Part shown: positions 43,684-51,965 of the stretch, piece by piece | Layout: each line of letters begins with the position of its first letter | Numbering within the stretch: the first letter of the stretch is position 1 | Assembly (NCBI GenBank): GCA_964203275.1 | Contig: CAXNMF010000006.1 | Location: forward strand, 124,001 to 188,000 | Origin: Ga0077527 sp945862135 | GTDB taxonomy: Bacteria > Pseudomonadota > Gammaproteobacteria > Burkholderiales > SG8-41 | Direction: 5' to 3' | Length of the DNA: 64,000 bases | Translations under genes and position numbers: made by a program | Notes under the pieces: model-generated | Database searches by the model: none | What the model was told of the DNA's origin: nothing | What the model saw: only the letters and a program-made list of their open reading frames with translations

Positions 43684-44704
43684 TTACTGGATGTCTTTCA
43701 CCGCGGCCTTGAGGATCGGCGACAGCGCGGCGCTGGTACGTGCCATTTCCGCCATGGCTTTCTGCTGCACGGTGCCGTCCATCGGCGCCAGCAGGCGTTC
43801 CCCCTTGCTCGCTTCCGCGAGAAGCGCCGGATCCTTCATCGCGGCATTCACCGCGGCGCGGAAGGCGGCAATCGCCAGCGGATCCATATTGGGCGGGCCA
43901 ATATAACTGCGGTGGGTTTCGAGAATGGTAGCCATGGCCTGCACCACATTGCGTTTGGCTGCGGGCGCGATGCTGGTGACGATGGGAATATTCGGATAAT
44001 CCGGCGACGGCAGCGAAGTCACCATCATGATCGGCAGTTTGTCGCCGGAGCGTATTGCCCCCAGGGATTCGCTCCAGCCGGTGATATGGCCGTCGCCGTC
44101 GCCCTTGATCACCGCCAGTGAAGTGTCGGCATTGCCTTCGTAACCGGTCACCGCCTTCAGCTTGAAGCCCAGCGCATCGGCCAGCACGGCCATGGTGTAG
44201 AAGTCTTCGTCGGTGCCCTGCGACGGAAACACAAAAGGTCTCTTGAGCTTTTGCACATCCTGAATCGACTTGATCGCGGATTTGCCGCCGACGGTGCAGC
44301 ACGCGCGGCTCACTGGTGGCGCGGCCGAGGAAGGAAAACTTGGTCGGATCAAAGGTAGCGCCGGCGCTGCCCGCGAGGTTCGCAAGCAGCAGCGTCGATA
44401 CATTGCCAAAAAAGATTTCCAGCGCACCCGGCTTCAGCCGCCAGGTGTGATTCGCAGCCTTGAGTCCGCCGCCGCCGGGCATGTTGACCAACCGCACCTC
44501 TTTGGCGCCGGTATGTTTCTCGATATAAGGCGCCAGCATGCGCGCATGACGGGTGTGCCCGCCGGCAGCGCTGCCGGCGATGTTGATGATGATGGTCTTG
44601 CCCTTGTAATAATCCGGCACCTGCGCCCAGACACGGACCGGCAGGCCCATCAACGCGGGTGTCATCGCTCCTGCCAGCAGCAACTTTCTGCGATTCGCCT
44701 TCAT
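43684..44704 (-). pseudogene. tctC: TctC-type solute receptor with one-base frameshift
   Basis: Third component of the local tripartite tricarboxylate transporter. From ATG 44704 (AAGGAGG upstream) the first part reads a Tat-like signal (MKANRRKLLLAGAMTPALMG), then VRLVNMPGGGGLKAANHTWRL and KFSFLGRATSEPRVL. The second, in the +1 frame, continues TVGGKSAIKSIQDVQKLKRP to KAAVKDIQ at 43684. One extra base (C in CTGCACC) near 44301 breaks the frame. Total length is 340 codons plus one. Both halves are well conserved, so recent inactivation or sequence error is likely. Confidence 0.82.
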
Positions 44705-44727
44705 GATTTCCCCTCCTTTTATATCGT

Positions 44728-45244
44728 TCAGGACATCAAGCCCGCCAGCAACCCGTGATAGGGCTGCATTTCGAGCGCCATTAACAAACAACAGGTAAAC
44801 GCAAACAGTCAATGCCGTGGAATAGGACAACCCCCGAACCACGGTGCAATAGCGGGTCAGGATCAGATAAGCCGCCGTGAACAGGAATACCGAAGGGATA
44901 ATGCCGACCACGAACACCAAGCCGACCAGCAGCGCAACAATGGAATAGGCGCCCGCTTCGCCCCATTGCCCCAATTGTTCCTCCGTACGCTCGGTACGTG
45001 GCTGGCCTTCAGCCGTTGCCGCAATGGCGCTGGTGTCGACATGAATCATCTCGGGCGGCGGTGATTCTTCGCGGCCGAAATTGTGCCAGGCCAGTTGCGC
45101 CAGGGTCAGCAGGATGCCGAATATGGCCAGCGGCAGCGGAATCAGCCTTGCCCGCGGACCGAAATCCTGGCACAGATAAAGCACAACGCCGTACAACAGC
45201 AGCAGCATCACTGAAACAAAATTTTCCTGGGCGTGTCGGCTCAT
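44728..45244 (-). pseudogene. tctB: TctB-family small membrane subunit with a C-terminal frameshift
   Basis: Membrane subunit of the tripartite transporter. It starts at ATG 45244, overlapping the tctA stop by four bases. Helices near residues 8-26 and 38-55 and a C-terminal group (VALLVGLVFVVGIIPSVFLF; ALTVCVYLLF) match TctB. After YLLF the expected ending ALEMQPYHGLLAGLMS-stop is in the +1 frame, with TGA at 44728. In the reading frame used so far there is no stop, and translation would run on into tctC as a fusion. One base appears extra near 44788. The effect on function is unclear, as only the last helix end is touched. Confidence 0.75.
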
Positions 45245-46743
45245 GCCTCGCCTCCAGCCCGAAGCATGGCGCGCTTGCGGCGATACTGCCGCCACTGCGG
45301 CAATGCCGCGGTGACCACCACAAAAATCAGCATCGCCAGCGCAATTGGCCGGTCGAGCAGGAAATCGGCACCGTAGAGATTGATTGAAATGTGCAAGTTG
45401 CGTTCAATCATCACCGCCAGCACCATGCCGATAACAAAGTTGGCGCGCGAATAACGGTATTTGTCCATCAGGTAACCGACAACACCGAACACTGCGGCAA
45501 CCACCACGTCCTCGATACGGCCGCGCGTTGCATAGGCGCCGACAAAACACACCGACAACACCATCGGCACCATCAGGTTGGCCTGCAGCGAAGGCAGCCG
45601 CGCCAGCCAGGGCGTGATTCCCAACCCGATGATTGTGACCACGATGTTGGCCAGCACAATGATCCACACCATGCTGAACACAACATCAAGGTTTTTGGTG
45701 AGCATTTCCGGACCCGGCACGATGCCGAGTCCGATAAAAGCCACCAGCAGGATGGCCATGCTCTCGCCGCCCGGGATGCCGAAGGCCAGTGTCGGCATCA
45801 GGCCGCCGCCCTCGTTCGCGCCCATCGTGGCATCCGGGGCAATGACGCCCTCCACCGCCCCCTTGCCGAATCGTTCCGGCGTTTTGGAGGTCTGTGCCGC
45901 CTGCGCATATGCGGCAAGCCCCGCCACGCTGGCGCCAACGCCGGGCAACACGCCGATCCACAAACCGAGCAGGCTGGAACGGACCACCAGCCACCAGTGA
46001 CGGAAAGCGTCGCAGACGCCCTGCCAAACCGTGCTGTCTTCCGTCACCAGCGAACGGTCAATGATGGGCGTACCACGGATCGACATCTTCATCATTTCAG
46101 AAACGGCGAACAGTCCGATCATCGCCACCGGAAATGAAATGCCATCCATCAGGAATTCGCTGCCGAAGGTGAATCGGGGCGTCGCCGTCACCACATCCAT
46201 GCCGATGAAAGCGACGAGGATGCCGAGCACGCTGGCCGTCATACCCTTCATCAGGGAGCCCTCGCTGAAAGTCGCTATGACAGTCAACCCCCAAAGGGCC
46301 ATCATCAGATATTCGCTGGGACCCAGCGCGAGAATCACCGGGCGGATCAGCGGGATGCACAGCGCCAGAAAAATGGCGCCGATAATGCCGCCCATCAACG
46401 CACCGGTTGCAGAAGCCGCCAGCGCACGCTTGGCCTTGCCCTGCTTGGTCATCGGATAACCGTCGAAACACAGCGCCAGCCCCTTTGCCGAACCGGGCAC
46501 GCTGAACAGGATGCTGGTGACCGAGTCGCCCCAGATGGTTGCAATATGCGCGCCCAGCAGCAGCGCCAGAGTCGCCGCCGTTTCAAAACCATAGGTAAAC
46601 GGCAGCAGCAGCGCCATCGCCACCACGCCGCCCAGTCCGGGGAGTATTCCAATGACAAGGCCGTAGACCACGCCAAGAAACATGAACAGCAGCGCCTGCG
46701 GCGTCAGCAACGCGAGCAGGCCTGCAGCAATGGCATCAATCAC
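45241..46743 (-). CDS. tctA: TctA-family large membrane subunit
   Basis: A 500-residue permease, the large subunit of the tripartite tricarboxylate transporter, which drives uptake of small carboxylates bound by TctC. About 11-12 helices are visible. The family signatures GLVIGILPGLGGVVAMALLLPF (28-49), SVPGSAKGLALCFDGYPMTKQG and GANEGGGLMPTLAFGIPGGESMAILL are intact. It is the first gene of the tctA-tctB-tctC-araC-flavoprotein-ferredoxin unit. The 216 bases upstream hold no gene and probably contain the promoter. Confidence 0.95.
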   Translation of the reverse strand: MIDAIAAGLLALLTPQALLFMFLGVVYGLVIGILPGLGGVVAMALLLPFTYGFETAATLALLLGAHIATIWGDSVTSILFSVPGSAKGLALCFDGYPMTKQGKAKRALAASATGALMGGIIGAIFLALCIPLIRPVILALGPSEYLMMALWGLTVIATFSEGSLMKGMTASVLGILVAFIGMDVVTATPRFTFGSEFLMDGISFPVAMIGLFAVSEMMKMSIRGTPIIDRSLVTEDSTVWQGVCDAFRHWWLVVRSSLLGLWIGVLPGVGASVAGLAAYAQAAQTSKTPERFGKGAVEGVIAPDATMGANEGGGLMPTLAFGIPGGESMAILLVAFIGLGIVPGPEMLTKNLDVVFSMVWIIVLANIVVTIIGLGITPWLARLPSLQANLMVPMVLSVCFVGAYATRGRIEDVVVAAVFGVVGYLMDKYRYSRANFVIGMVLAVMIERNLHISINLYGADFLLDRPIALAMLIFVVVTAALPQWRQYRRKRAMLRAGGEA

Positions 46744-46960
46744 GGGTGCGCCCCGCTACAGTCGCACTTCATGAGCACAGAATAATTGCGGTTGAACAAA
46801 ATCACCCCTCCGGTGAATGCGGCAACCGCGCTGCTTTGATATAGCAGTCTTTCGGCAACCGAGCCGGCACTTTACCGCAATCCTTTGCGAAACGGCCAGC
46901 ACCGGCGCCACCGATGCGAAAAAGCTCCAAACCGGTACGCGGATTATTGCTGCAGAAAGT

Positions 46961-47458
46961 TCACAACATGACCGGTCGATTGCCGAGTTCGTCGACGTTG
47001 TCCGTTGCCGCAGGAAAATGCATGGCCAGCAGCCGCGTAATTTGCCGTATCCCCTCGACCAGACCTTCTTCGAAACGCCCGGCCCTGAAGGATTGCTCTA
47101 TGGCAAGACAGACTGCCTCCCACTCGTCCTGCTTCACCCGTGCGCTGATGCCGCGGTCAGCGACAATTTCGATATCGCGATCAGCCCAGTTCACATAGAG
47201 CAACACGCCGCTGTTTTCAGCGGTGTCCCAGACCCGTAACTGCGAGAACACTTCTTCCGCGCGGGCCCGCGGGCTTTGCCCGCGGAGCAAGGGACCCGGA
47301 TCCAGGCTCGCCTCAACCGCGACCCGCAATTCACCGCGATGCATGCGTTCGCTGTCACTGATGGCCTGCTCCACGCGGCGCATTACCGCTGGAGTGAAGA
47401 CCCGTCGCGCCAGGAATGGCGGCATCAGGGTATGTTTGAGAAAACGTTTGATGTTCAT
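46961..47458 (-). CDS. TPM-domain protein (short)
   Basis: A 165-residue protein, ATG at 47458 one base after the preceding stop (TGAAATG). It has the TPM fold core: RVEQAISDSERMHRGELRVAVEAS and GVLLYVNWADRDIEIVADRGISARV. Unlike its neighbour it has no signal peptide or glycine tail, and it starts with basic residues (MNIKRFLKHTLMPPFLARR). It is third in a LemA-TPM-TPM set found widely in bacteria. The function of the TPM fold here is not established. Confidence 0.85.
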   Translation of the reverse strand: MNIKRFLKHTLMPPFLARRVFTPAVMRRVEQAISDSERMHRGELRVAVEASLDPGPLLRGQSPRARAEEVFSQLRVWDTAENSGVLLYVNWADRDIEIVADRGISARVKQDEWEAVCLAIEQSFRAGRFEEGLVEGIRQITRLLAMHFPAATDNVDELGNRPVML

Positions 47459-47459
47459 T

Positions 47460-48329
47460 TCACCAGCCCCCGGATGCACCACCACCACCGGAACTGCCGC
47501 CTCCACCGCTGAATCCACCGCCACTGCTGAAACCGCCTCCGCCGGATGACCAGGAACCGCCGCCGCTGCTCCAGCCTCCGGATCCGCCGGAACTACCGCC
47601 GGACAATCCGACAAGAAACATGATCACGCCTACAACGATGGCAATAATCAGGCTTCCGAATATGAACCACGCGCCGGCGCCGACTGCCGCAGCAACCATT
47701 CCTGCGGCCAGAACACTCCCCAATACCGGACGCAGCATCAGCGAAAGGGGCCTGGCAAAAATAAACACGGACAGCAGCAAAACCGGATCGAATGGAAAGT
47801 GTCCGGAATTCCCGCCGGAATTACCCGCCGGCGGCGGCAAGGGCTCACCGCTGACAACCCGGAGAATGCGTGAAACACCGGCATCCACAGCAGCCGGAAA
47901 ATTCCCGTTTTTCAACTGCGGCACCATGTCGTCGCTGATGATGCGTTTGGCGGTGGCATCATTGAGCACACCCTCAAGGCCGTAGCCGACCTCGATGCGC
48001 AGCTTGCGGTCATTTTTTGCAATGACCAGCAGCACACCGTCATCAACACCTTTGCGGCCGAGCTTCCATTGCTCGAACACACGCACAGCGTATTCCTCAA
48101 TGGATTCCGGCTGCACGCTCGGCACCATCAGCACCGCCACCTGCGCGCCTTTTTCCTTTTCGAAGGCGGCAAGTTTCTGTTCAAGTTGTGCGATGCTCTG
48201 CGCCGGCAGCGTGGCGGTGAGGTCGGTGACCCGCGCTTTCAGCGGCGGAATGTCCGCGGCGGCCGAGTGCAGGGCAAAGCCCAGCAGCGCGGCCGCCAGC
48301 CACACGCGCCAATGCATCAGCTGACGCAT
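47460..48329 (-). CDS. TPM-domain membrane protein (YgcG-like) with Gly/Ser tail
   Basis: A 289-residue protein. A signal peptide (about 1-25) precedes a periplasmic TPM domain (about 27-160: LTATLPAQSIAQLEQKLAAFEKE; VAVLMVPSVQPESIEEYAVRVFEQWKLGRKGVDDGVLLVIAKNDRKLRIEVGYGLE pattern). One or two hydrophobic segments follow (about 190-240), and the last 45 residues are almost all Gly, Ser and Trp. The gene lies three bases after lemA. Similar proteins are often co-located with LemA, with unknown joint function. Confidence 0.88.
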   Translation of the reverse strand: MRQLMHWRVWLAAALLGFALHSAAADIPPLKARVTDLTATLPAQSIAQLEQKLAAFEKEKGAQVAVLMVPSVQPESIEEYAVRVFEQWKLGRKGVDDGVLLVIAKNDRKLRIEVGYGLEGVLNDATAKRIISDDMVPQLKNGNFPAAVDAGVSRILRVVSGEPLPPPAGNSGGNSGHFPFDPVLLLSVFIFARPLSLMLRPVLGSVLAAGMVAAAVGAGAWFIFGSLIIAIVVGVIMFLVGLSGGSSGGSGGWSSGGGSWSSGGGGFSSGGGFSGGGGSSGGGGASGGW

Positions 48330-48332
48330 GGA

Positions 48333-48998
48333 TTATTTGGTGGCAGGCACCGTGTATTCGTTGGCCGGAGAAGAAGGCGTTGCCGGTGCTGCGGGTGCAG
48401 CCGGCGCAGGTTTGCCGAAATCCACTTTCGGCGACTTGCTGATTTCCTTTTCGTTCTCCACCGTGAATTGCGCCTTCTCCTTCATGCCGAAAACCATCGC
48501 CGTGAGGTTGGAAGGGAAGGAACGCACCACAACGTTGTACTCGCGCACCGCCTCGATGTAACGCTTGCGCGCAACGGCGATGCGGTTCTCGGTTCCTTCG
48601 AGTTGCGCCTGCAGATCGCGGAAATTCGCATCTGATTTCAGTTGCGGATAGTTCTCTGCAACGACCAGCAAACGCGACAGCGCGGATGACAGTCCGGCCT
48701 GCGCCTGGGCGAATTTTTCAAAAGCCTGGGGATCGTTGACCAGTTCCGGCGTCGCCTGAATTGAACCAACTCGGGAGCGCGCATTGGTCACGCCCAGCAG
48801 CACATCCTTTTCCTGCGCGGCAAAACCCTTCACGGTCTCCACCAGATTGGGGATCAGGTCGGCGCGGCGCTGATACTGGTTGACCACCTCAGCCCAGCTG
48901 GCCTTGATCTGCTCATCCGTCGATTGCAGGGTGTTGTAGCCGCAGCCGCCAGCAATCAATGAAAATATCAATAAAATCAATACATTAAGTTTTTTCAT
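48333..48998 (-). CDS. lemA: LemA-family lipoprotein-like protein
   Basis: A 221-residue protein from ATG 48998 (AGGAG upstream). The N-terminal hydrophobic segment ends LIAGGCGYN, a possible lipoprotein signal. The LemA core is helical: NTLQSTDEQIKASWAEVVNQYQRRADLIPNLVETVKG and TPELVNDPQAFEKFAQAQAGLSSALSRLLVVAENYP are typical. An Ala/Pro-rich tail follows (about 198-215). It is first in an operon with two TPM proteins. Molecular function is not known. Confidence 0.92.
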   Translation of the reverse strand: MKKLNVLILLIFSLIAGGCGYNTLQSTDEQIKASWAEVVNQYQRRADLIPNLVETVKGFAAQEKDVLLGVTNARSRVGSIQATPELVNDPQAFEKFAQAQAGLSSALSRLLVVAENYPQLKSDANFRDLQAQLEGTENRIAVARKRYIEAVREYNVVVRSFPSNLTAMVFGMKEKAQFTVENEKEISKSPKVDFGKPAPAAPAAPATPSSPANEYTVPATK

Positions 48999-49030
48999 CA
49001 ATAGCTCCTGAAAACAGAAATTAATGCTTC

Positions 49031-49822
49031 TTAAGTGGCGGCTGTTTGCACAGATTGCAAGCCCCGCATCGTGGTTACGGCGAAACAAAGATCTTCCCAA
49101 GCCTTTGCCTTGTCCGGCAGTGTGCGCAGCAGGTAGGCGGGATGGTAGGTCACGATCAGCGGAATGCCGTGAAAGTCATGCACGCTGCTGCGCAGGCTGG
49201 AAATGCTGGCGTCCCGCCCCAGCAGATTGACAGCGGCCACCTTGCCCAGCGCGATGATCAGTTTCGGGCGGATCAGTTCGATCTGCCGTTTCAGATAGGG
49301 TGCACAGGCTGCGGCCTCTTCGGCCTGCGGATTGCGGTTGCCCGGAGGGCGGCATTTGACGATATTGGCGATGTACACATTCGTCCCGCGCTTCAGATTG
49401 ATGGCCGCCAGCATATTGTCGAGCAGCTTCCCGGCCTGGCCGACAAAGGGCTCGCCCTGCGCATCCTCGTCGGCACCCGGACCCTCTCCCACAAACAACC
49501 AGTCAGCGCGTTCATCACCAACGCCGAACACGGTCTTGTTGCGCCCTTTGTGCAGCACGCAGGCCGTGCACTCCGCTACGCAGGACTTCAGGGCCGGCCA
49601 GTCCATGCCGGTAACATCGCGGATCGCGTCCGCAGCACTATCGACAGGCACCGGCACTGGCGCTGAGACAGGGACCGGTTCTGCAACCCGCATCAGCTGC
49701 GCTTGCGCCACGTCCTCGTCAGACTTGGCATCCGCGGATGCAGGAGTACGCAAGCGCCACAGCGGGCTGATACCCATCTCGCGCAACATTTCCTCGCGCC
49801 GGCGATCCGCCCCTTCGGTCAT
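49031..49822 (-). CDS. Family 4 uracil-DNA glycosylase
   Basis: A 263-residue DNA repair enzyme that removes uracil from DNA. A variable Pro/Val-rich N-terminal part (about 45-65) precedes the catalytic domain. There are the 4Fe-4S ligands Cys85 and Cys88 (in ECTAC), the substrate loop GEGPGADEDAQGEPFVGQAGKLLD, NIVKCRPPGNRNPQAEE and the HPAYLLR motif near the end. It overlaps the rimI stop by four bases, so tsaB-rimI-udg form one translationally coupled unit. Confidence 0.94.
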   Translation of the reverse strand: MTEGADRRREEMLREMGISPLWRLRTPASADAKSDEDVAQAQLMRVAEPVPVSAPVPVPVDSAADAIRDVTGMDWPALKSCVAECTACVLHKGRNKTVFGVGDERADWLFVGEGPGADEDAQGEPFVGQAGKLLDNMLAAINLKRGTNVYIANIVKCRPPGNRNPQAEEAAACAPYLKRQIELIRPKLIIALGKVAAVNLLGRDASISSLRSSVHDFHGIPLIVTYHPAYLLRTLPDKAKAWEDLCFAVTTMRGLQSVQTAAT

Positions 49823-50283
49823 TGCAACTTCCTTTCCATCGTCACTGCGTCTTCACGGCCGTCATGTGCGGGATAGTAGCGTTTGCGGATGCCGATTTCG
49901 GAAAATCCATGGCGCGCATACAGCGCACGCCCGGCCAGATTGGATGCTCGCACTTCAAGATACAGCGTTACCGCCCCGGAGTCCCGCGCCAGCTGCAACA
50001 TGAAACGAAGCATTTCGCCGCCCAGACCGCGTCGCTGCAACGGCGCTGCAATACTGAGGTTGAGGAGATGGGCATCCCCCGCCGCCACCATGGTCACGGC
50101 ATAACCGGCAATCTGATCGTTCAACTCCAGAATCCAGCAGTGATAGCCGGATGCCAGTGAATCAGCAAAATTGCCGCGCGTCCACGGATGGGTGTAGACC
50201 AAGCGTTCGATGGCTTCGACGGCATCAAGATCTGCGGCTGTCATCAAGCGCATCCGCGGCAGTGTATTGAGTTGCGCACTCAC
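49819..50283 (-). CDS. rimI: Ribosomal protein S18 alanine N-acetyltransferase RimI
   Basis: A 154-residue GNAT acetyltransferase. The acetyl-CoA-binding segment LSIAAPLQRRGLGGEMLRFML (Q/RxxGxG/A) and LYLEVRASNLAGRALYARHGF are typical of RimI. The start overlaps the tsaB stop (ATGA) and its stop overlaps the udg start. The tsaB-rimI pairing is common in proteobacteria. Confidence 0.93.
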   Translation of the reverse strand: MSAQLNTLPRMRLMTAADLDAVEAIERLVYTHPWTRGNFADSLASGYHCWILELNDQIAGYAVTMVAAGDAHLLNLSIAAPLQRRGLGGEMLRFMLQLARDSGAVTLYLEVRASNLAGRALYARHGFSEIGIRKRYYPAHDGREDAVTMERKLQ

Positions 50284-50954
50284 CGCTCGGCCGTTTTCAA
50301 TGCGACCTTGTCACGGATGTAGATCGGCGCCGCCTGCTCCGCCGGCAAACCGCGGCCCGCTGCGAATACCGGCGCCGCCAGCGCAGCAATATCCCGCGCA
50401 TGCGGAAAGATGTCCTGCCGCACCGCGCAAAGCGATGGACCCAGACGTTCCTGCAATGCCGCGCCATAAACCGCGAAACCACTGCCGCATCCGGTCCAGC
50501 CGCCACCATCCGCAACGGGTATTTCCAATGGCGCGCAAACCCTCGGCGCAGACACTTCGCGCCACAATCCCTTTTCATCGAGACTGTAGGCAGCGTGATA
50601 GACCTCCTGCATCCGCGCATCGAGACAGCACAGCACGCGCGGCGCGGAACACGCAGCCGCCATCGCATGCAGCGTACCGATTCCGGCAACCGGCAGATCC
50701 GAGGAAAACGCCAGGCCTTGCGTCACCGCACAGGCAATGCGCAGTCCGGTGAATGACCCCGGCCCTTCCCCAAAGGCAAGACCATCGATCGCCCCCAGTG
50801 ACAGGCCGCCCTCGGCGAGCACCTCATCGATCATCGACATCAGCAGGGACGAATGAGACTGGCCGGCAGAAGCTCCACGCTCCACCACTTGCCCGTCCCG
50901 CCACAATGCAGCGCTGCAGAAATCGGTGGAGGTGTCTAGCGCGAGAATATTCAT
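50280..50954 (-). CDS. tsaB: tRNA threonylcarbamoyladenosine biosynthesis protein TsaB
   Basis: Partner of TsaD and TsaE in making t6A at position 37 of ANN-decoding tRNAs. From ATG 50954 it has 224 residues. The ASKHA-fold N-terminus MNILALDTSTDFCSAALW, the SHSSLLMSMIDEVLAE segment and GPGSFTGLRIACAVTQGLAF are the TsaB signature. It lies first in the tsaB-rimI-udg unit and diverges from the membrane protein gene at 51109. Confidence 0.95.
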   Translation of the reverse strand: MNILALDTSTDFCSAALWRDGQVVERGASAGQSHSSLLMSMIDEVLAEGGLSLGAIDGLAFGEGPGSFTGLRIACAVTQGLAFSSDLPVAGIGTLHAMAAACSAPRVLCCLDARMQEVYHAAYSLDEKGLWREVSAPRVCAPLEIPVADGGGWTGCGSGFAVYGAALQERLGPSLCAVRQDIFPHARDIAALAAPVFAAGRGLPAEQAAPIYIRDKVALKTAER

Positions 50955-51108
50955 TGGAAACAGATGCCCCGGGAAGCGTGAATTGTAGCCTACGCAGAGT
51001 GACGACGAGGCCGCTGCGGGTGCGTTATACTTCATGCCGTGATCTGACGATGCGCCACTGGCGGCACCACTACATCAAAACAACAAATCAAGGCCTCAGA
51101 CCCAATTT

Positions 51109-51426
51109 ATGAAAGCACTCTTTACCCTTTTGGGCTCGCTCCTGGTCGGCGGCCTTGTGCTGCTTGGAATCGGCGGAATCGCCTATCACCTGTTCCGCGA
51201 GAATGGCTGGCTGTCCCAGGGCATGGGGGCGCTGTGGGAAGCGCATTACGAAACGCCGGTTATGACCATCATCCTGATTGTCGCGGCCTTTTTCGTTTTC
51301 AAAGCACTGCACTCAGCGCAAATCGGCGGCAAGCGCGAAAGCAAAATCCCGGATTTCGTGCTGTTTGCGTTTATTGCAGTCGGCATTTTCTTTTTCGGCC
51401 GCTGGCTCACCACCGGCAGCATCTGA
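51109..51426 (+). CDS. Small hypothetical membrane protein
   Basis: A 105-residue protein with three hydrophobic segments (about 5-28, 52-68 and 81-97) and no motif I recognise. A short basic stretch (GGKRESKIPDF) separates the last two. It lies 54 bases upstream of ridA on the same strand and may share its transcript. Confidence 0.7.
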   Translation: MKALFTLLGSLLVGGLVLLGIGGIAYHLFRENGWLSQGMGALWEAHYETPVMTIILIVAAFFVFKALHSAQIGGKRESKIPDFVLFAFIAVGIFFFGRWLTTGSI

Positions 51427-51480
51427 GCAGTCGTCACGCAGCACCACAGTCGATTGCATCAACCCCAACGGAGCAATCCC

Positions 51481-51831
51481 ATGAGCGATATACAGCGTTT
51501 CAACAGCGACTCGCGCCTCTCGCGCGCTGTCATCCACGGCAATACCGTTTACCTCGCCGGCCTGACCGCCGATGACCGCAGCAAGGGCATGCGCGAGCAG
51601 ACGGTTGAAATTCTCGGAAAAATCGATGCACTGCTGAAAACCGCGGGCACCGACAAGTCCAAACTGCTGACGGCGACGATCTGGATCACCGACATGCGCG
51701 ACAAGGCCAAGATGGACGAAGCCTGGATTGCCTGGGTTGATGCGAAGAATGTTCCGGCGCGCGCCTGCGTCGAAGCGCGTCTCGGCACGCCGGATACGCT
51801 GGTGGAAATCATGGTGCAGGCGGCAAAATAA
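51481..51831 (+). CDS. ridA: RidA-family deaminase
   Basis: A 116-residue member of the RidA/YjgF family, which hydrolyses reactive enamine/imine intermediates or is of unknown activity. It starts at ATG 51481 with GGAG about 9 bases upstream. Family features include HGNTVYLAGLTADDRSKGMREQTVEILGKIDALL and the C-terminal ARACVEARLGTPDTLVEIM, with the substrate-binding Arg in PARACVE. A strong bidirectional terminator follows. Confidence 0.92.
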   Translation: MSDIQRFNSDSRLSRAVIHGNTVYLAGLTADDRSKGMREQTVEILGKIDALLKTAGTDKSKLLTATIWITDMRDKAKMDEAWIAWVDAKNVPARACVEARLGTPDTLVEIMVQAAK

Positions 51832-51916
51832 CGAAGCGGCAAATACACGTAACGAATGCAAGGGACGAATACAAGGGACGAATACAAGGTCGCCCGACCT
51901 TGATCATTCAAACCTG

Positions 51917-51951
51917 AAACAAAAGCGGCGCATCAAGCGCCGCTTTTGTTT
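51917..51951. terminator. Bidirectional terminator between ridA and the DGQHR gene
   Basis: A 15-bp perfect stem AAACAAAAGCGGCGC with GCGCCGCTTTTGTTT around the ATCAA loop, located between two converging genes. T-rich sequence lies on both sides. Confidence 0.9.
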
Positions 51952-51965
51952 TGAAGCAGAACTCC

